DNA of 64,000 nucleotides from Lachnospiraceae bacterium XBD2001 (GCA_900116395.1 FPAN01000002.1:124001-188000), one strand, 5' to 3'. Numbered from the stretch's first letter, positions 1 through 7,881 are shown. Numbers and translations are program-made. The notes: generated by a model from the letters alone, not told the origin.

Positions 1-1
1 T

Positions 2-817
2 GTAACCGTTGATTCCAACGGTGCAATCGTGGAGTGTGTCATCGACATCGCTCAGACCAAGATTGGTGTAAGCGCTGACGGTAAGATCACTTCCGACTTA
101 AATGCTGAGTATCCATCCAAGAGAGAGCTTGGCGATGACTACGGTATGAAGAAGGCTTCTTCTATCGGTAAAGAGTGGTATGAGCAGGCTGACGCTTTTG
201 CTGAGTGGGCTGTAGGTAAGACTGCTGCTGATATCAGCGGTATGGCAATCTCCGAAGGTTATGCAGGAGATGCAGATCTTGCTGCTTCCGTATCCATTCA
301 CGTAACCGGTTTCCAGGCTGCTGTTCTTGAAGCTATGAACAACGCTGTAGCAGGTGGTGCAGCTGAAGGAGATAAGCTTGGTTTAGGACTTTCCACTAAG
401 ATTTCCAACTCCAAGGATGCAGCTGAAGAGGATGGTGTTGCTGAGGCTTATACCACTATTTCTGTTCTTACTGTAAACGAGGAAGGTGTCATCACAAGCT
501 CTATTCTTGATGCTGTTCAGGCTAAGATTACCTTCGATGCAAATGGTGTCATCACTGCTGATAAGAGCGCTGATGTTCCAAGCAAGAACGAGCTTGGTGA
601 TGCTTACGGCATGAAGAGCGCTTCTGCAATCGGTAAGGAGTGGAATGAGCAGGCTGCTGCTTATGCTGCTTACACCGTAGGTAAGACCGTTGATGAAGTT
701 CAGGGTACTGCAGTAACAGAAGGTCGTGCAGCTGATGCAGATCTTGCTGCTTCTGTTTCTATCCACATTACAGATTTCAACGCTGTAATTGCTAAGGCTG
801 TTGCCAACGCAAAATAA
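2..817 (+). CDS. Duplicated-domain surface protein (5' partial), neighbour of an ApbE/NusG_II/Gx locus
   Basis: The reading frame is open from base 2, so the start lies before the window; 271 residues are visible. They hold two copies of one domain of about 115 residues, each with a DG(K/V)IT-type strand, the segment PSK(R/N)ELGD(D/A)YGMK, then SAIGKEW-like and VGKT helices, and ending ADADLAASVSIH. I do not see the S/T-G-A-T flavinylation motif of FMN-binding domains. The gene is followed by a strong hairpin and then by ApbE, NusG_II and Gx-transporter genes. By analogy with extracellular electron transfer loci, whose first gene often encodes a two-domain exported protein, I infer an exported partner of that system. 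The N-terminus, and any signal peptide, cannot be seen. Function unproven. Confidence 0.6.
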   Translation, partial: VTVDSNGAIVECVIDIAQTKIGVSADGKITSDLNAEYPSKRELGDDYGMKKASSIGKEWYEQADAFAEWAVGKTAADISGMAISEGYAGDADLAASVSIHVTGFQAAVLEAMNNAVAGGAAEGDKLGLGLSTKISNSKDAAEEDGVAEAYTTISVLTVNEEGVITSSILDAVQAKITFDANGVITADKSADVPSKNELGDAYGMKSASAIGKEWNEQAAAYAAYTVGKTVDEVQGTAVTEGRAADADLAASVSIHITDFNAVIAKAVANAK

Positions 818-842
818 TTTGTCTAAAATTTAGATTGTACGA

Positions 843-877
843 GGGGGCGTGCATCCTTGCACGCTCCCTAATTTTTT
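843..877 (+). terminator. Rho-independent terminator between the surface protein and apbE
   Basis: An 11-bp stem (843-853 with 858-868, one G-T pair) with a 4-nt loop is followed by six T at 872-877. It ends just before the ApbE start. It could partly terminate the upstream transcript, making the first gene more abundant than the downstream enzymes. Confidence 0.85.
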
Positions 878-891
878 GTATGGGTGGAGTT

Positions 892-1974
892 ATGAACAAG
901 ACCAAAGTTACTTCTGTTGTTATTATTGTATTATTGATAGTCCTAATACTGTTGGCGCAGTCCGGGAGACTGTTTGGAAATGGTAGGGAAAGTGAACCCG
1001 AGATGCAGCATTATACCGCAACCTTTCTGGATATTTTTGATACCAGGACGGAGATTGTTGGATTTGCAACATCGGAGGAAGAGTTTCGCAAACAGGCGGA
1101 TGTGGTAAAAGAGCGTTTGGTTTACTACAACAACCTGTATGATATTTACAACGATTATGAAGGCGTAAACAACATTAAGACCATCAATGACAACGCCGGA
1201 ATTGCACCGGTGGAAGTGGATGAGGAGATTATCAATCTCTTGAAGTTTAGTAAGGAGATGTATGACCTTACCGACGGAAGGGTGAATATTGCCATGGGTT
1301 CCGTGTTGTCTATCTGGCATGAACACCGGGAGTACGGCAGTGAGAATCCAGAGCGGGCGACCTTGCCGGAGTTGTCTGAGCTGGAGGCGGCCAATGCCCA
1401 TACCAATATCGATGATTTGATTATTGATGAAGAGGCCCATACGGTCTATCTTGCAGACCCCGAGATGTCCCTAGATGTGGGAAGTACCGGCAAGGGATAT
1501 GCCTGCCAGCGTGTCATGGATTACTGCAGAGAGCAGGGCATGGACCATTTGCTATTAAGCTTAGGCGGTAATATCTCCGGTATCGGAACCCGCTACGACG
1601 GAAGCAGCTTCCGTGTGGCCATTCAGAATCCGGACTTGGATAGCGAAGAGGAATACATTGAAAAAGTGGATTTAGAGGATGGCCAGTGTGTGGTATCCTC
1701 CGGAGATTATCAGCGTTATTATGTAGTAGACGGCAAGGTCTATTGCCATATAATCAATCCGGATACCTTATTCCCGGCGGACACTTTTGCTGCGGTATCC
1801 ATTATAACGAAGGATTCCGGCAAGGCAGATGCACTGTCTACCGCCCTTTACAACATGTCTTTAGAAGAGGGCATGGAGTTCGTGAATGCACAGCCGGATG
1901 TGGAAGCCATGTGGGTATTCCACGACGGCAAGAAGGTCTATTCCGACCATTTTGAAGAAAGTACAGTGAAGTAA
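892..1974 (+). CDS. apbE: ApbE-family FAD:protein FMN transferase, membrane anchored
   Basis: 360 residues. The ATG at 892 is chosen because GGTGGAG lies 4 nt upstream; longer in-frame starts would run through the preceding terminator. Residues about 7-25 form one hydrophobic helix without a lipobox cysteine, so the enzyme is probably anchored with its catalytic domain outside. ApbE features visible: LDVGSTGKGYA (about 193-203), GGNISGIG (about 224), SSGDYQRYY, HIINPDT (about 285) and ADALSTALY. Known family members transfer FMN from FAD onto threonine of extracytoplasmic electron-transfer proteins. It is followed after 3 nt by a NusG_II gene and then a Gx-transporter gene, the arrangement of EetA/EetB-like modules. 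The flavinylation target is not evident in this window. Confidence 0.88.
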   Translation: MNKTKVTSVVIIVLLIVLILLAQSGRLFGNGRESEPEMQHYTATFLDIFDTRTEIVGFATSEEEFRKQADVVKERLVYYNNLYDIYNDYEGVNNIKTINDNAGIAPVEVDEEIINLLKFSKEMYDLTDGRVNIAMGSVLSIWHEHREYGSENPERATLPELSELEAANAHTNIDDLIIDEEAHTVYLADPEMSLDVGSTGKGYACQRVMDYCREQGMDHLLLSLGGNISGIGTRYDGSSFRVAIQNPDLDSEEEYIEKVDLEDGQCVVSSGDYQRYYVVDGKVYCHIINPDTLFPADTFAAVSIITKDSGKADALSTALYNMSLEEGMEFVNAQPDVEAMWVFHDGKKVYSDHFEESTVK

Positions 1975-1977
1975 CTT

Positions 1978-2355
1978 ATGAAGAGAAATGATGTTATTCT
2001 AATTATCGTTATATTGGTGCTTACCTTTGGGTTCGTGATTGCAAGCGGATACCGCCAGAGCCGTCGCGCAGTAGATCATGCCATGGCTGTGGTTACGGTA
2101 GACGGAGAAGAATACGGTCGTTATCCCTTGGATGAGGACCGAACAGAACGCATCGAGCTGGATAATGGCGCCTATAACGTGTTAACCATTGCAGGTGGCG
2201 AAGCATCGGTTTCCGAAGCAAGCTGTCGCGATCAGATTTGTGTGCATCATTTTCACATCCATTACGCCGGTGATACCATTGTCTGCCTGCCGAACAAGGT
2301 TGTGGTAGAGATTGTCGGTGGTGAAGCGGACGATGTGGACGCAGCAACCCATTAA
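1978..2355 (+). CDS. NusG domain II-containing membrane protein (EetA-like)
   Basis: 125 residues. One N-terminal membrane helix (about 5-23) is followed by an extracytoplasmic domain. The segment with SCRDQICVHH and then TIVCLPNKVVVEI is the signature of stand-alone NusG_II domains, which in bacteria are found with ApbE, Rnf-like and EetB proteins. It starts 3 nt after apbE stops and ends 14 nt before the Gx-transporter gene, so the three are almost certainly cotranscribed. Family knowledge from Listeria places EetA/EetB proteins in passing electrons across the membrane to flavinylated surface proteins. That role here is inferred from synteny. Confidence 0.8.
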   Translation: MKRNDVILIIVILVLTFGFVIASGYRQSRRAVDHAMAVVTVDGEEYGRYPLDEDRTERIELDNGAYNVLTIAGGEASVSEASCRDQICVHHFHIHYAGDTIVCLPNKVVVEIVGGEADDVDAATH

Positions 2356-2369
2356 GGTCAGGAGGCTCT

Positions 2370-2855
2370 ATGAAGGCGAGAAGAATTGCATTTTTAGGAT
2401 TGATGGTAGCCCTGGCATTTGTGTTATCCTATGTGGAGATGCTGCTACCAATCAATATCGGAATTCCGGGCGCGAAGATTGGATTGGCTAACCTGGTTGT
2501 TATGGTGGCGTTGTATAAGCTTGGACCGCGGGATGCCTTTACATTATCTTTGGTACGTGTGCTGTTGGTGGGATTCACCTTCGGAAATATGGCCATGATG
2601 CTGTATTCCTTGGCAGGTGCGCTGTTATCTTTTGTAGCGATGATCATCGGCAAGCGCACCAATCTGTTTTCCGCAATCGGTGTCAGTGTCCTTGGTGGTG
2701 TTTTTCACAATGTGGGTCAGATTATTGTTGCTATGTTTGTTTTGGAGACGGCAAGCCTGGTGTATTATCTGCCGTTCTTGGTGGTGATCGGAACTGTTAC
2801 GGGTATCATCATCGGTATTATTTCCGGCATGATTGTACAGCGATTAAAAGTCTAA
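2370..2855 (+). CDS. Gx transporter family membrane protein (EetB / heptaprenyl diphosphate synthase component I-like)
   Basis: 161 residues with about five hydrophobic helices; AGGAGG lies just upstream of the ATG. The motif PGAKIGLANLVV near residue 33 and the repeated glycine-rich helices are typical of the Gx transporter family, often misnamed heptaprenyl diphosphate synthase component I. In extracellular electron transfer loci this protein is EetB. It is the last gene of the apbE-nusG_II-Gx operon; the sequence after it leads directly to a tRNA promoter. Whether it moves a small molecule or supports electron flow is not settled for the family. Confidence 0.82.
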   Translation: MKARRIAFLGLMVALAFVLSYVEMLLPINIGIPGAKIGLANLVVMVALYKLGPRDAFTLSLVRVLLVGFTFGNMAMMLYSLAGALLSFVAMIIGKRTNLFSAIGVSVLGGVFHNVGQIIVAMFVLETASLVYYLPFLVVIGTVTGIIIGIISGMIVQRLKV

Positions 2856-2884
2856 TTTTTTCTTATAAAAATTTGGAAAATGGG

Positions 2885-2913
2885 TTGACACCATGCGGGG
2901 TTTAAGGTATTAT
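2885..2913 (+). promoter_or_regulatory. Sigma-70 type promoter of tRNA-Gly
   Basis: TTGACA at 2885-2890 and TATTAT at 2908-2913 with a 17-bp spacer, 25 nt before the mature tRNA 5' end. Confidence 0.85.
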
Positions 2914-2938
2914 CTCTATTGTTGCTGAGGCAACAGAT

Positions 2939-3011
2939 GCGATAGTGGCGTAGTTGGTAACGCGCGACCTTGCCAAGGTCGAGACCGCGGGTTCGAGCCC
3001 CGTCTATCGCT
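2939..3011 (+). tRNA. tRNA-Gly (anticodon GCC)
   Basis: A 73-nt cloverleaf: acceptor stem GCGATAG/CTATCGC with discriminator T, D-arm GCG...CGC, anticodon stem CGACC/GGTCG around loop TTGCCAA (anticodon GCC) and a T-arm with TTCGAGC. No CCA is encoded. It is a single-gene transcript with its own promoter and terminator. Confidence 0.95.
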
Positions 3012-3018
3012 CTAAAAT

Positions 3019-3052
3019 AAAAAGGATCACATCGTAAGATGTGGTCCTTTTT
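3019..3052 (+). terminator. Terminator of tRNA-Gly
   Basis: A 15-bp stem (3019-3033 with 3038-3052, one T-G pair) closed by GTAA; the 3' arm ends in the T-run. Confidence 0.88.
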
Positions 3053-3136
3053 ATTTTATGAGCGAGACGGATGGCGAGAACCCGCCTGCGGGTGAGAGGT
3101 CTTAGCTATGAGCCGCAAACGGTGCGAAGCAGAGAG

Positions 3137-3376
3137 AAATTCTCTTTTTTTATAATCCCTATGCCAATTTGAATCCCGCTTGGGAGGAAAAAGCATAGGG
3201 ATTTCTTATTTTTCTGATTCTCTATGCCGAATGGTCTGTTTATATGAAGAGATTCATCTTAAAAGGCATAGGGATAGGGGATAAAAGATAAATCCCTATG
3301 TATGAAGCATTTTTTGTTTCTTATTTTTCAATGGAGCAGGCAGAGGAAATCGCTGTTTTCCTGGATCCCTATGCTT
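3137..3376. repeat. Non-coding array of CCCTATG/CATAGGG inverted elements
   Basis: No credible gene lies between the tRNA terminator and the GntR promoter. The stretch holds copies of a 10-12 nt element (ATCCCTATGC or its complement) at about 3154 (+), 3193 (-), 3220 (+, degenerate), 3265 (-), 3291 (+) and 3364 (+). The copies alternate in orientation for most of the array and can form hairpins 3154/3193, 3220/3265 or 3265/3291, so some pairings exclude each other. A short hairpin followed by T7 lies at about 3131-3151, just before it. Function unknown; it could be a structured RNA or a decayed repeat element. Confidence 0.6.
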
Positions 3377-3411
3377 TGGTCCCTGGACCCCGTCCCAGGG
3401 ACCATTTTTTT
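3377..3411 (+). terminator. Strong terminator closing the CCCTATG array
   Basis: A near-perfect stem (3377-3388 with 3392-3404) of the type TGGTCCCTGG/CCAGGGACCA is followed by seven T. It implies that something upstream, possibly the repeat array itself, is transcribed on the plus strand. Confidence 0.88.
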
Positions 3412-3439
3412 ATACGCCTGTGTAAAAATAAAAAAGGCA

Positions 3440-3468
3440 TTGACACCTATCTGTTATAGGTGTATATA
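3440..3468 (+). promoter_or_regulatory. Promoter with GntR (YtrA-type) operator
   Basis: TTGACA at 3440-3445 and TATATA at 3463-3468 with a 17-bp spacer. A perfect 7-bp inverted repeat, CACCTAT (3444-3450) and ATAGGTG (3456-3462), fills the spacer. A dimeric repressor bound here would block the polymerase, so the following GntR protein most likely represses its own operon. Confidence 0.8.
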
Positions 3469-3505
3469 TAACACATGAACAGTTCAAGACAGAGAGGACA
3501 ATGAT

Positions 3506-3880
3506 ATGAAGATATCACAGAACTCAGGAATTCCAATTTATCAACAGATTGCCGACCAGTTTCGCACGGACATCTTAGAAGGCAAGTTTGCGCAGGGAGA
3601 ATACCTCCCGTCCATTCGTGGATTGGCCAAGGACTTGAAGATTAGCGTCATCACCACCATCAAGGCATATGAGCTCTTAGAGAGTGAGGGCCTAGTAACG
3701 GCGGTTCAGGGCAAGGGTTATTACGTGAATGCACAGGATGGCGAGATGCTGCGGGAACAGCATCAGCGTAAGGTGGAAGATGCCCTTACCGAGGCGATGA
3801 AGTACGCCAAAATCGCCGGAATGAGCAATGAGGAATTGATGGCAACCTTACAGACCTTACTGGATTTTGAGGAGGAATAA
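3506..3880 (+). CDS. GntR family transcriptional regulator, YtrA subfamily
   Basis: 124 residues, the short length typical of YtrA regulators. The N-terminal winged helix (about 9-75) includes SIRGLAKDLKIS and the wing motif GLVTAVQGKGYYV; the short C-terminal helix pair serves dimerisation. It is the first gene of a four-gene operon with an ABC ATPase (2 nt after its stop) and two membrane proteins. YtrA-type repressors usually control the ABC transporter encoded behind them and respond to cell-envelope antibiotics; the inducer here is unknown. The palindrome in its promoter spacer is the likely operator. Confidence 0.92.
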   Translation: MKISQNSGIPIYQQIADQFRTDILEGKFAQGEYLPSIRGLAKDLKISVITTIKAYELLESEGLVTAVQGKGYYVNAQDGEMLREQHQRKVEDALTEAMKYAKIAGMSNEELMATLQTLLDFEEE

Positions 3881-3882
3881 AA

Positions 3883-4797
3883 ATGCATACCAAAGCAGTT
3901 ATTACATGCGACAACATAGAGAAGAAGTACAAGAATTTTACACTTTCCGTAGACCATTTAGAGTTCCCGAAGGGATTTGCAACTGCGCTGATTGGAGAGA
4001 ACGGCGCCGGTAAGACCACATTGTTGGAGATGATTGCAGGACTTCGATTGGACCACAAGGGTTCTATTACTTACTTCGACGAATATAGTGAGGAAGACCG
4101 TGAGACGAATCCAATCGTTAAGAACCAGATTGGTTATACCGGAACCGGCAACTACTTCATGCCACAGTGGACATTGAGCCAGACCAAGGCAGCACAGGAG
4201 TTACTATTCGATGGATTTGACGGTGAGAAGTATGATGCGATTCTATCAGACTTGGCCCTGAACAATGGCAATCCATTCGAGGGCAGCAAGAAGGTGAACA
4301 CCTTGTCCGACGGTAATCGTACCAAGTTGATGTTGGCCGGTGTACTGGCAAGGGATACCAAGGTGCTTCTTATGGATGAGCCGGCATCTCCACTGGATCC
4401 ACTGATGCGTGATAAGTTGTGCAATATGATTCAGGATTACATTGCTTCTTCCGACGGAGAGCGTTCCGTGATTTTCTCCACCCATAACATTTCCGATATG
4501 GAGAACGTAACGGATTATGCCATCTTCGTAGAGAATGGCGCTGTGGTAGAACAGGGCTTCGTGGAAGAGTTAAAAGAGAAGTACACCTACATCAAGGGTG
4601 ACACCGAAGATGCCGATGCGGTTGCTCCACATCTATATGATTGCACCAAGAATAAATACGGATTCGAAGGCCTGTGCCTGTCTGAGGAATTGGATGCATT
4701 GGCAGGATATGATTTGATCAAAGAGACTCCAAGCCTGATGCAGTTATCTGTTGGAATCATGCGTGCCAACACCAAGCTCGGTAGCGGGAACAGATAG
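3883..4797 (+). CDS. ABC transporter ATP-binding protein
   Basis: 304 residues. Walker A GENGAGKTT (about 38-46), signature LSDGNRTKLMLAG (about 141) and Walker B VLLMDEP (about 160) are intact, with a switch histidine in FSTHNISD. The signature has SDGN in place of SGGQ, common in YtrB/YhcH-like exporters. The C-terminal about 80 residues after the ATPase core are of unknown role. It lies between the YtrA-type repressor and two integral membrane proteins that presumably form the permease. Confidence 0.9.
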   Translation: MHTKAVITCDNIEKKYKNFTLSVDHLEFPKGFATALIGENGAGKTTLLEMIAGLRLDHKGSITYFDEYSEEDRETNPIVKNQIGYTGTGNYFMPQWTLSQTKAAQELLFDGFDGEKYDAILSDLALNNGNPFEGSKKVNTLSDGNRTKLMLAGVLARDTKVLLMDEPASPLDPLMRDKLCNMIQDYIASSDGERSVIFSTHNISDMENVTDYAIFVENGAVVEQGFVEELKEKYTYIKGDTEDADAVAPHLYDCTKNKYGFEGLCLSEELDALAGYDLIKETPSLMQLSVGIMRANTKLGSGNR

Positions 4798-4806
4798 GAG
4801 GCGCAT

Positions 4807-5466
4807 ATGAATATGACATGGCGTTCTTATCGTACTTTTGCCACGAGGCGGTATTGCTTTATAGAAGGGCTGATTATCCCGATTGCATTGATGGCATTTC
4901 ATTATGCCTTGACCGGGCTGATTGGTCCAATCAATATCATTAATGTGAGCGTGATGCACCTGTATTTATTGGCCTTTGGAGATTACGTTACGTTTAACGG
5001 AGTGACGGGGAAGGAATATTGCTTTGGATTCCTACGCTGCTCCTCCCGTGGGGAAAAAAGCCTGATGCGGGCAGTTGCCGTAGATCAGGTGGCGCGACTG
5101 ATCATGGTGGTATTTACCAATGTAGGATGTGGAGTGGTTGCCTTCCTTATGGATCCGGCTGCATTTACGACGGAGTATATTCTGCTTCATATCACCATGG
5201 TGATTTGGGTATATGCAGGAGTAACCACAACGTTGTTATTGGCCCGCTATTTGACCACCCTTTTGGTGTATGGGGCGGTAGCTGGATTGCTAGTCACTGT
5301 TTTTGCATGTGCGATATCCGTAGGAATTGGTTTACTTTGGACTATGGGCGCGGTATCATTAACGCCTTGGATCTTAGGTGGACTTCTTTTATCGGTGGTA
5401 TCGGTAGTTGCATCAGTTTATCTCATTCGACGAAATTATTTGCGTAGTTTTTTGGAGGTTTCATAA
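4807..5466 (+). CDS. Putative ABC transporter membrane subunit
   Basis: 219 residues with about six hydrophobic helices and no soluble domain; AGGAGG precedes the ATG. No strong family motif is seen. Its position directly after the ATPase and before a second membrane protein suggests one half of a heteromeric permease of an ABC-2-like exporter. It ends 1 nt before the next ATG. Confidence 0.65.
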   Translation: MNMTWRSYRTFATRRYCFIEGLIIPIALMAFHYALTGLIGPINIINVSVMHLYLLAFGDYVTFNGVTGKEYCFGFLRCSSRGEKSLMRAVAVDQVARLIMVVFTNVGCGVVAFLMDPAAFTTEYILLHITMVIWVYAGVTTTLLLARYLTTLLVYGAVAGLLVTVFACAISVGIGLLWTMGAVSLTPWILGGLLLSVVSVVASVYLIRRNYLRSFLEVS

Positions 5467-5467
5467 T

Positions 5468-6148
5468 ATGGTTTCGGATTATAAAATGGCAGTGCAGCTT
5501 TGGAAGCTGACACCGAAGGTAAAAATGCATTTGGTTTTTGCGTTGGTGTTTTTGGCCCTCGGTATTCTATATGACTCTTTGTTGAAAGGCGCAAATGCAG
5601 TTAGTGCATTATATTTTGCTCTGCCTTGTACCTTTGTTCATACGTCATTTGTTGCGACGAATCTGTCCGGGATGATCCAGTCTTCCACCGTGCGTAAGAA
5701 GATTTTTACTACATTTCCGAACTTATTTATCATTCCGTACATTTTGCTTGCATACCTTGGCGTAGGTGCTTTTCATCTGTATCTTGGAATGCAGCCGGTG
5801 AATGCGGTAGATTACGCAACCAACTCTGCGTTGCAGGGACGATTCTTCCTATTTGCCGGAATCGAGATTCTAATACTATTGGCGTATTCGGCAGTTGGTA
5901 ACAAGTTATTGATCAGTGGCGCAGCTGTATTTATCATTATGATTTTACCAATTATGCTATTTTCACAGTCCCGTCATACCCCACGGATCTTTGCTTTCTG
6001 TGACGGACACCTGATTGGATGCTTCCTGTTTGGACTTGTGATGGTAATCATCGGATGTGTGCTATCTGTTTTCTTAACACATTTGCTGTATAAGAGAGAT
6101 TTATCCGAGTTGGCACTGAAGAGTTTGGCCAGAAGTTATATGAAATAG
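5468..6148 (+). CDS. Putative ABC transporter membrane subunit
   Basis: 226 residues and about six membrane helices. The ATG at 5468 is preferred because GGAGG lies at 5454-5458; longer readings overlap the previous gene. It is the last gene of the YtrA-type operon. An amphipathic N-terminus (MVSDYKMAVQLWKLTPK) resembles that of ABC-2 permeases. The exported substrate is unknown. Confidence 0.65.
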   Translation: MVSDYKMAVQLWKLTPKVKMHLVFALVFLALGILYDSLLKGANAVSALYFALPCTFVHTSFVATNLSGMIQSSTVRKKIFTTFPNLFIIPYILLAYLGVGAFHLYLGMQPVNAVDYATNSALQGRFFLFAGIEILILLAYSAVGNKLLISGAAVFIIMILPIMLFSQSRHTPRIFAFCDGHLIGCFLFGLVMVIIGCVLSVFLTHLLYKRDLSELALKSLARSYMK

Positions 6149-6165
6149 AAAATGATTTGAAAGTC

Positions 6166-6197
6166 CCCTCCGTATCTACTATGATTTTTACGGAGGG
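6166..6197 (+). promoter_or_regulatory. Hairpin that buries the response regulator ribosome binding site
   Basis: CCCTCCGTA (6166-6174) pairs perfectly with TACGGAGGG (6189-6197) across a 14-nt loop. The 3' arm is the Shine-Dalgarno sequence of the response regulator (ATG 6205) and is followed by AATTTTT. It may be a terminator for the upstream operon, a translation-lowering structure for the regulator, or both. Confidence 0.6.
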
Positions 6198-6204
6198 AAT
6201 TTTT

Positions 6205-6882
6205 ATGCAACAAATTCTAATCGTAGAAGATGATACAACCTTGAATCAGGGACTGTGCAAGGCCCTTGCCGATGAGAATCGCAAGACGGTTTCCTGTGAA
6301 AATATTGCGGATGCGAAGGCACAACTTGCCCTTGGAACGGTATCCCTGGTGCTATTGGATATTAATCTGCCGGATGGAAATGGAATCGAATTCCTGCGGG
6401 AGGTGAAGGCAGAAAACGGGGCGCTTCCGGTGATCTTAGTCAGTGCCAATGATACGGATGCTGACATTGTGGCAGGTCTGGAACAGGGGGCGGATGATTA
6501 TATTACGAAGCCCTTCTCCCTGTCGGTACTTCGCGCCAGAGTCAACACCCAGCTTCGGAAAATTGCATCGGAACCAAGCCGGGACGTCTATGAAGATGAC
6601 ACCTACCGCCTGGATTTCCATGCCATGCAGTTTGCTTACCAAGGAACTCTTGTGGAACTATCCAAGACGGAACAGAAGCTGCTTCGCATCCTGGTGGAAA
6701 ATGCCGGCCGTGTGGTGAAGCGGGAACAGCTCATTGATGCCATCTGGACCGATGGCGCGGAGTATGTGGATGAGAATGCACTCTCTGTTGCGGTGAAGCG
6801 TATTCGAGATAAGCTGGATGCCTCGGATTGTATAAAGACGGTATACGGACTGGGATACCGCTGGGAGCGTGCCCATGAGTAA
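6205..6882 (+). CDS. Response regulator, OmpR/PhoB family
   Basis: 225 residues; the ATG at 6205 follows GGAGGG. The receiver domain shows the acidic pair in VEDD (9-10), phosphoacceptor Asp52 in LLDINLP and Lys in ITKPFS. The C-terminal winged helix has RVVKREQLIDAIW and VYGLGYRWE. It overlaps the kinase gene by 8 nt (ATGAGTAA), showing translational coupling. The RR-kinase-ATPase-FtsX permease order matches BceRS-BceAB-type systems that sense and resist cell-wall-active peptides; here the ABC genes probably have their own promoter and are the likely target. Confidence 0.93.
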   Translation: MQQILIVEDDTTLNQGLCKALADENRKTVSCENIADAKAQLALGTVSLVLLDINLPDGNGIEFLREVKAENGALPVILVSANDTDADIVAGLEQGADDYITKPFSLSVLRARVNTQLRKIASEPSRDVYEDDTYRLDFHAMQFAYQGTLVELSKTEQKLLRILVENAGRVVKREQLIDAIWTDGAEYVDENALSVAVKRIRDKLDASDCIKTVYGLGYRWERAHE

Positions 6883-7789
6883 TGTAATTGCGGGCATTGC
6901 AGTCGCAGCCCTTTTGATCGTAATAGCATGTATGACCATTCAACGGCATCGCACCAAGCGGCTGTTACGTCGTCTGGATGAGATGTTGGACGCCGGTATT
7001 CGTGGGGATTTTCGCGCTACGGATTATGATGAATCCCAGTTATCCCGGTTGGAAGCCAAGCTGGAACAGTTTCTGGATTCTTCCGCGATCTCTGCGCGTA
7101 ATGTAAGCGAAGAGCACAATCGCATGAAGACCCTTATCTCGGATATATCCCACCAGACCAAGACGCCCATTGCCAATTTGGTCCTGTATAGTGAACTTCT
7201 ATCCGATGCCAATCTATCGGAGGAACAGCGCTCTAACGTGGAAGCCATCCGTACCCAGGCAGAGAAGTTACGGTTCTTAATCGACAGCTTAGTGAAGCTG
7301 TCCCGCTTGGAGAACGGCATTTTGTCCCTGTCACCGGAGCAACGTCCGCTCCAGTCCATGTTGGAACAGATACATGCATCCTATAAGAAAAAAACAGAAG
7401 CAAAAGGACTGGATTTTGTTGTAAATCCAACAGATATATCCGCGAGAATGGATGAAAAATGGACCACGGAAGCCATCTCCAATATTGTAGATAATGCAAT
7501 CAAATACACGGAATCCGGATCTGTTCGAATTGATGTGCAGCCCTATGAACTGTTCACCCGTATCGATATCTCGGATACCGGTATTGGAATTCCGGAAGCG
7601 GAGCAGGCCCAGGTCTTCGGGCGGTTCTATCGCTCTGCCAGAAACAAGCATACCGAGGGGGTGGGCATTGGCTTATTCTTAGCCAGAGAAATCATCTCCC
7701 AGGAAGGTGGATACATCAAGTTATCCTCTGGTGAAACGGGGACAACCTTCTCTGTTTTTCTCCCAAGAGGGGAAATCTTACAAAACTGA
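6875..7789 (+). CDS. Sensor histidine kinase
   Basis: 304 residues. The ATG at 6875 overlaps the regulator stop and follows GGGAG. There is one N-terminal membrane helix (about 2-20), with no extracellular sensing domain and no recognisable HAMP. HisKA carries the phospho-accepting His93 in ISHQTKTP; the ATPase has N box IVDNAIKYT, G1 DTGIGIP and G2 GIGLFLA. A kinase with so little outside the membrane usually takes its signal from a partner, here plausibly the large permease encoded downstream. Confidence 0.92.
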   Translation: MSNVIAGIAVAALLIVIACMTIQRHRTKRLLRRLDEMLDAGIRGDFRATDYDESQLSRLEAKLEQFLDSSAISARNVSEEHNRMKTLISDISHQTKTPIANLVLYSELLSDANLSEEQRSNVEAIRTQAEKLRFLIDSLVKLSRLENGILSLSPEQRPLQSMLEQIHASYKKKTEAKGLDFVVNPTDISARMDEKWTTEAISNIVDNAIKYTESGSVRIDVQPYELFTRIDISDTGIGIPEAEQAQVFGRFYRSARNKHTEGVGIGLFLAREIISQEGGYIKLSSGETGTTFSVFLPRGEILQN

Positions 7790-7846
7790 TAGAATCTTTT
7801 GCCCGTTTCGAAAGATTCTGGACAGAATCCTGTGTCATAATAAACA

Positions 7847-7881
7847 GCGTAGGGAGCGTACGACCCTGCGCAGTTTTTTTT
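7847..7881 (+). terminator. Terminator after the two-component genes
   Basis: GCGTAGGG (7847-7854) pairs with CCCTGCGC (7864-7871, one T-G pair), followed by T8. It separates the two-component genes from the ABC genes. A further 9-bp hairpin (AGAATCTTT/AAAGATTCT, 7791-7819) lies just before it. Confidence 0.8.
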
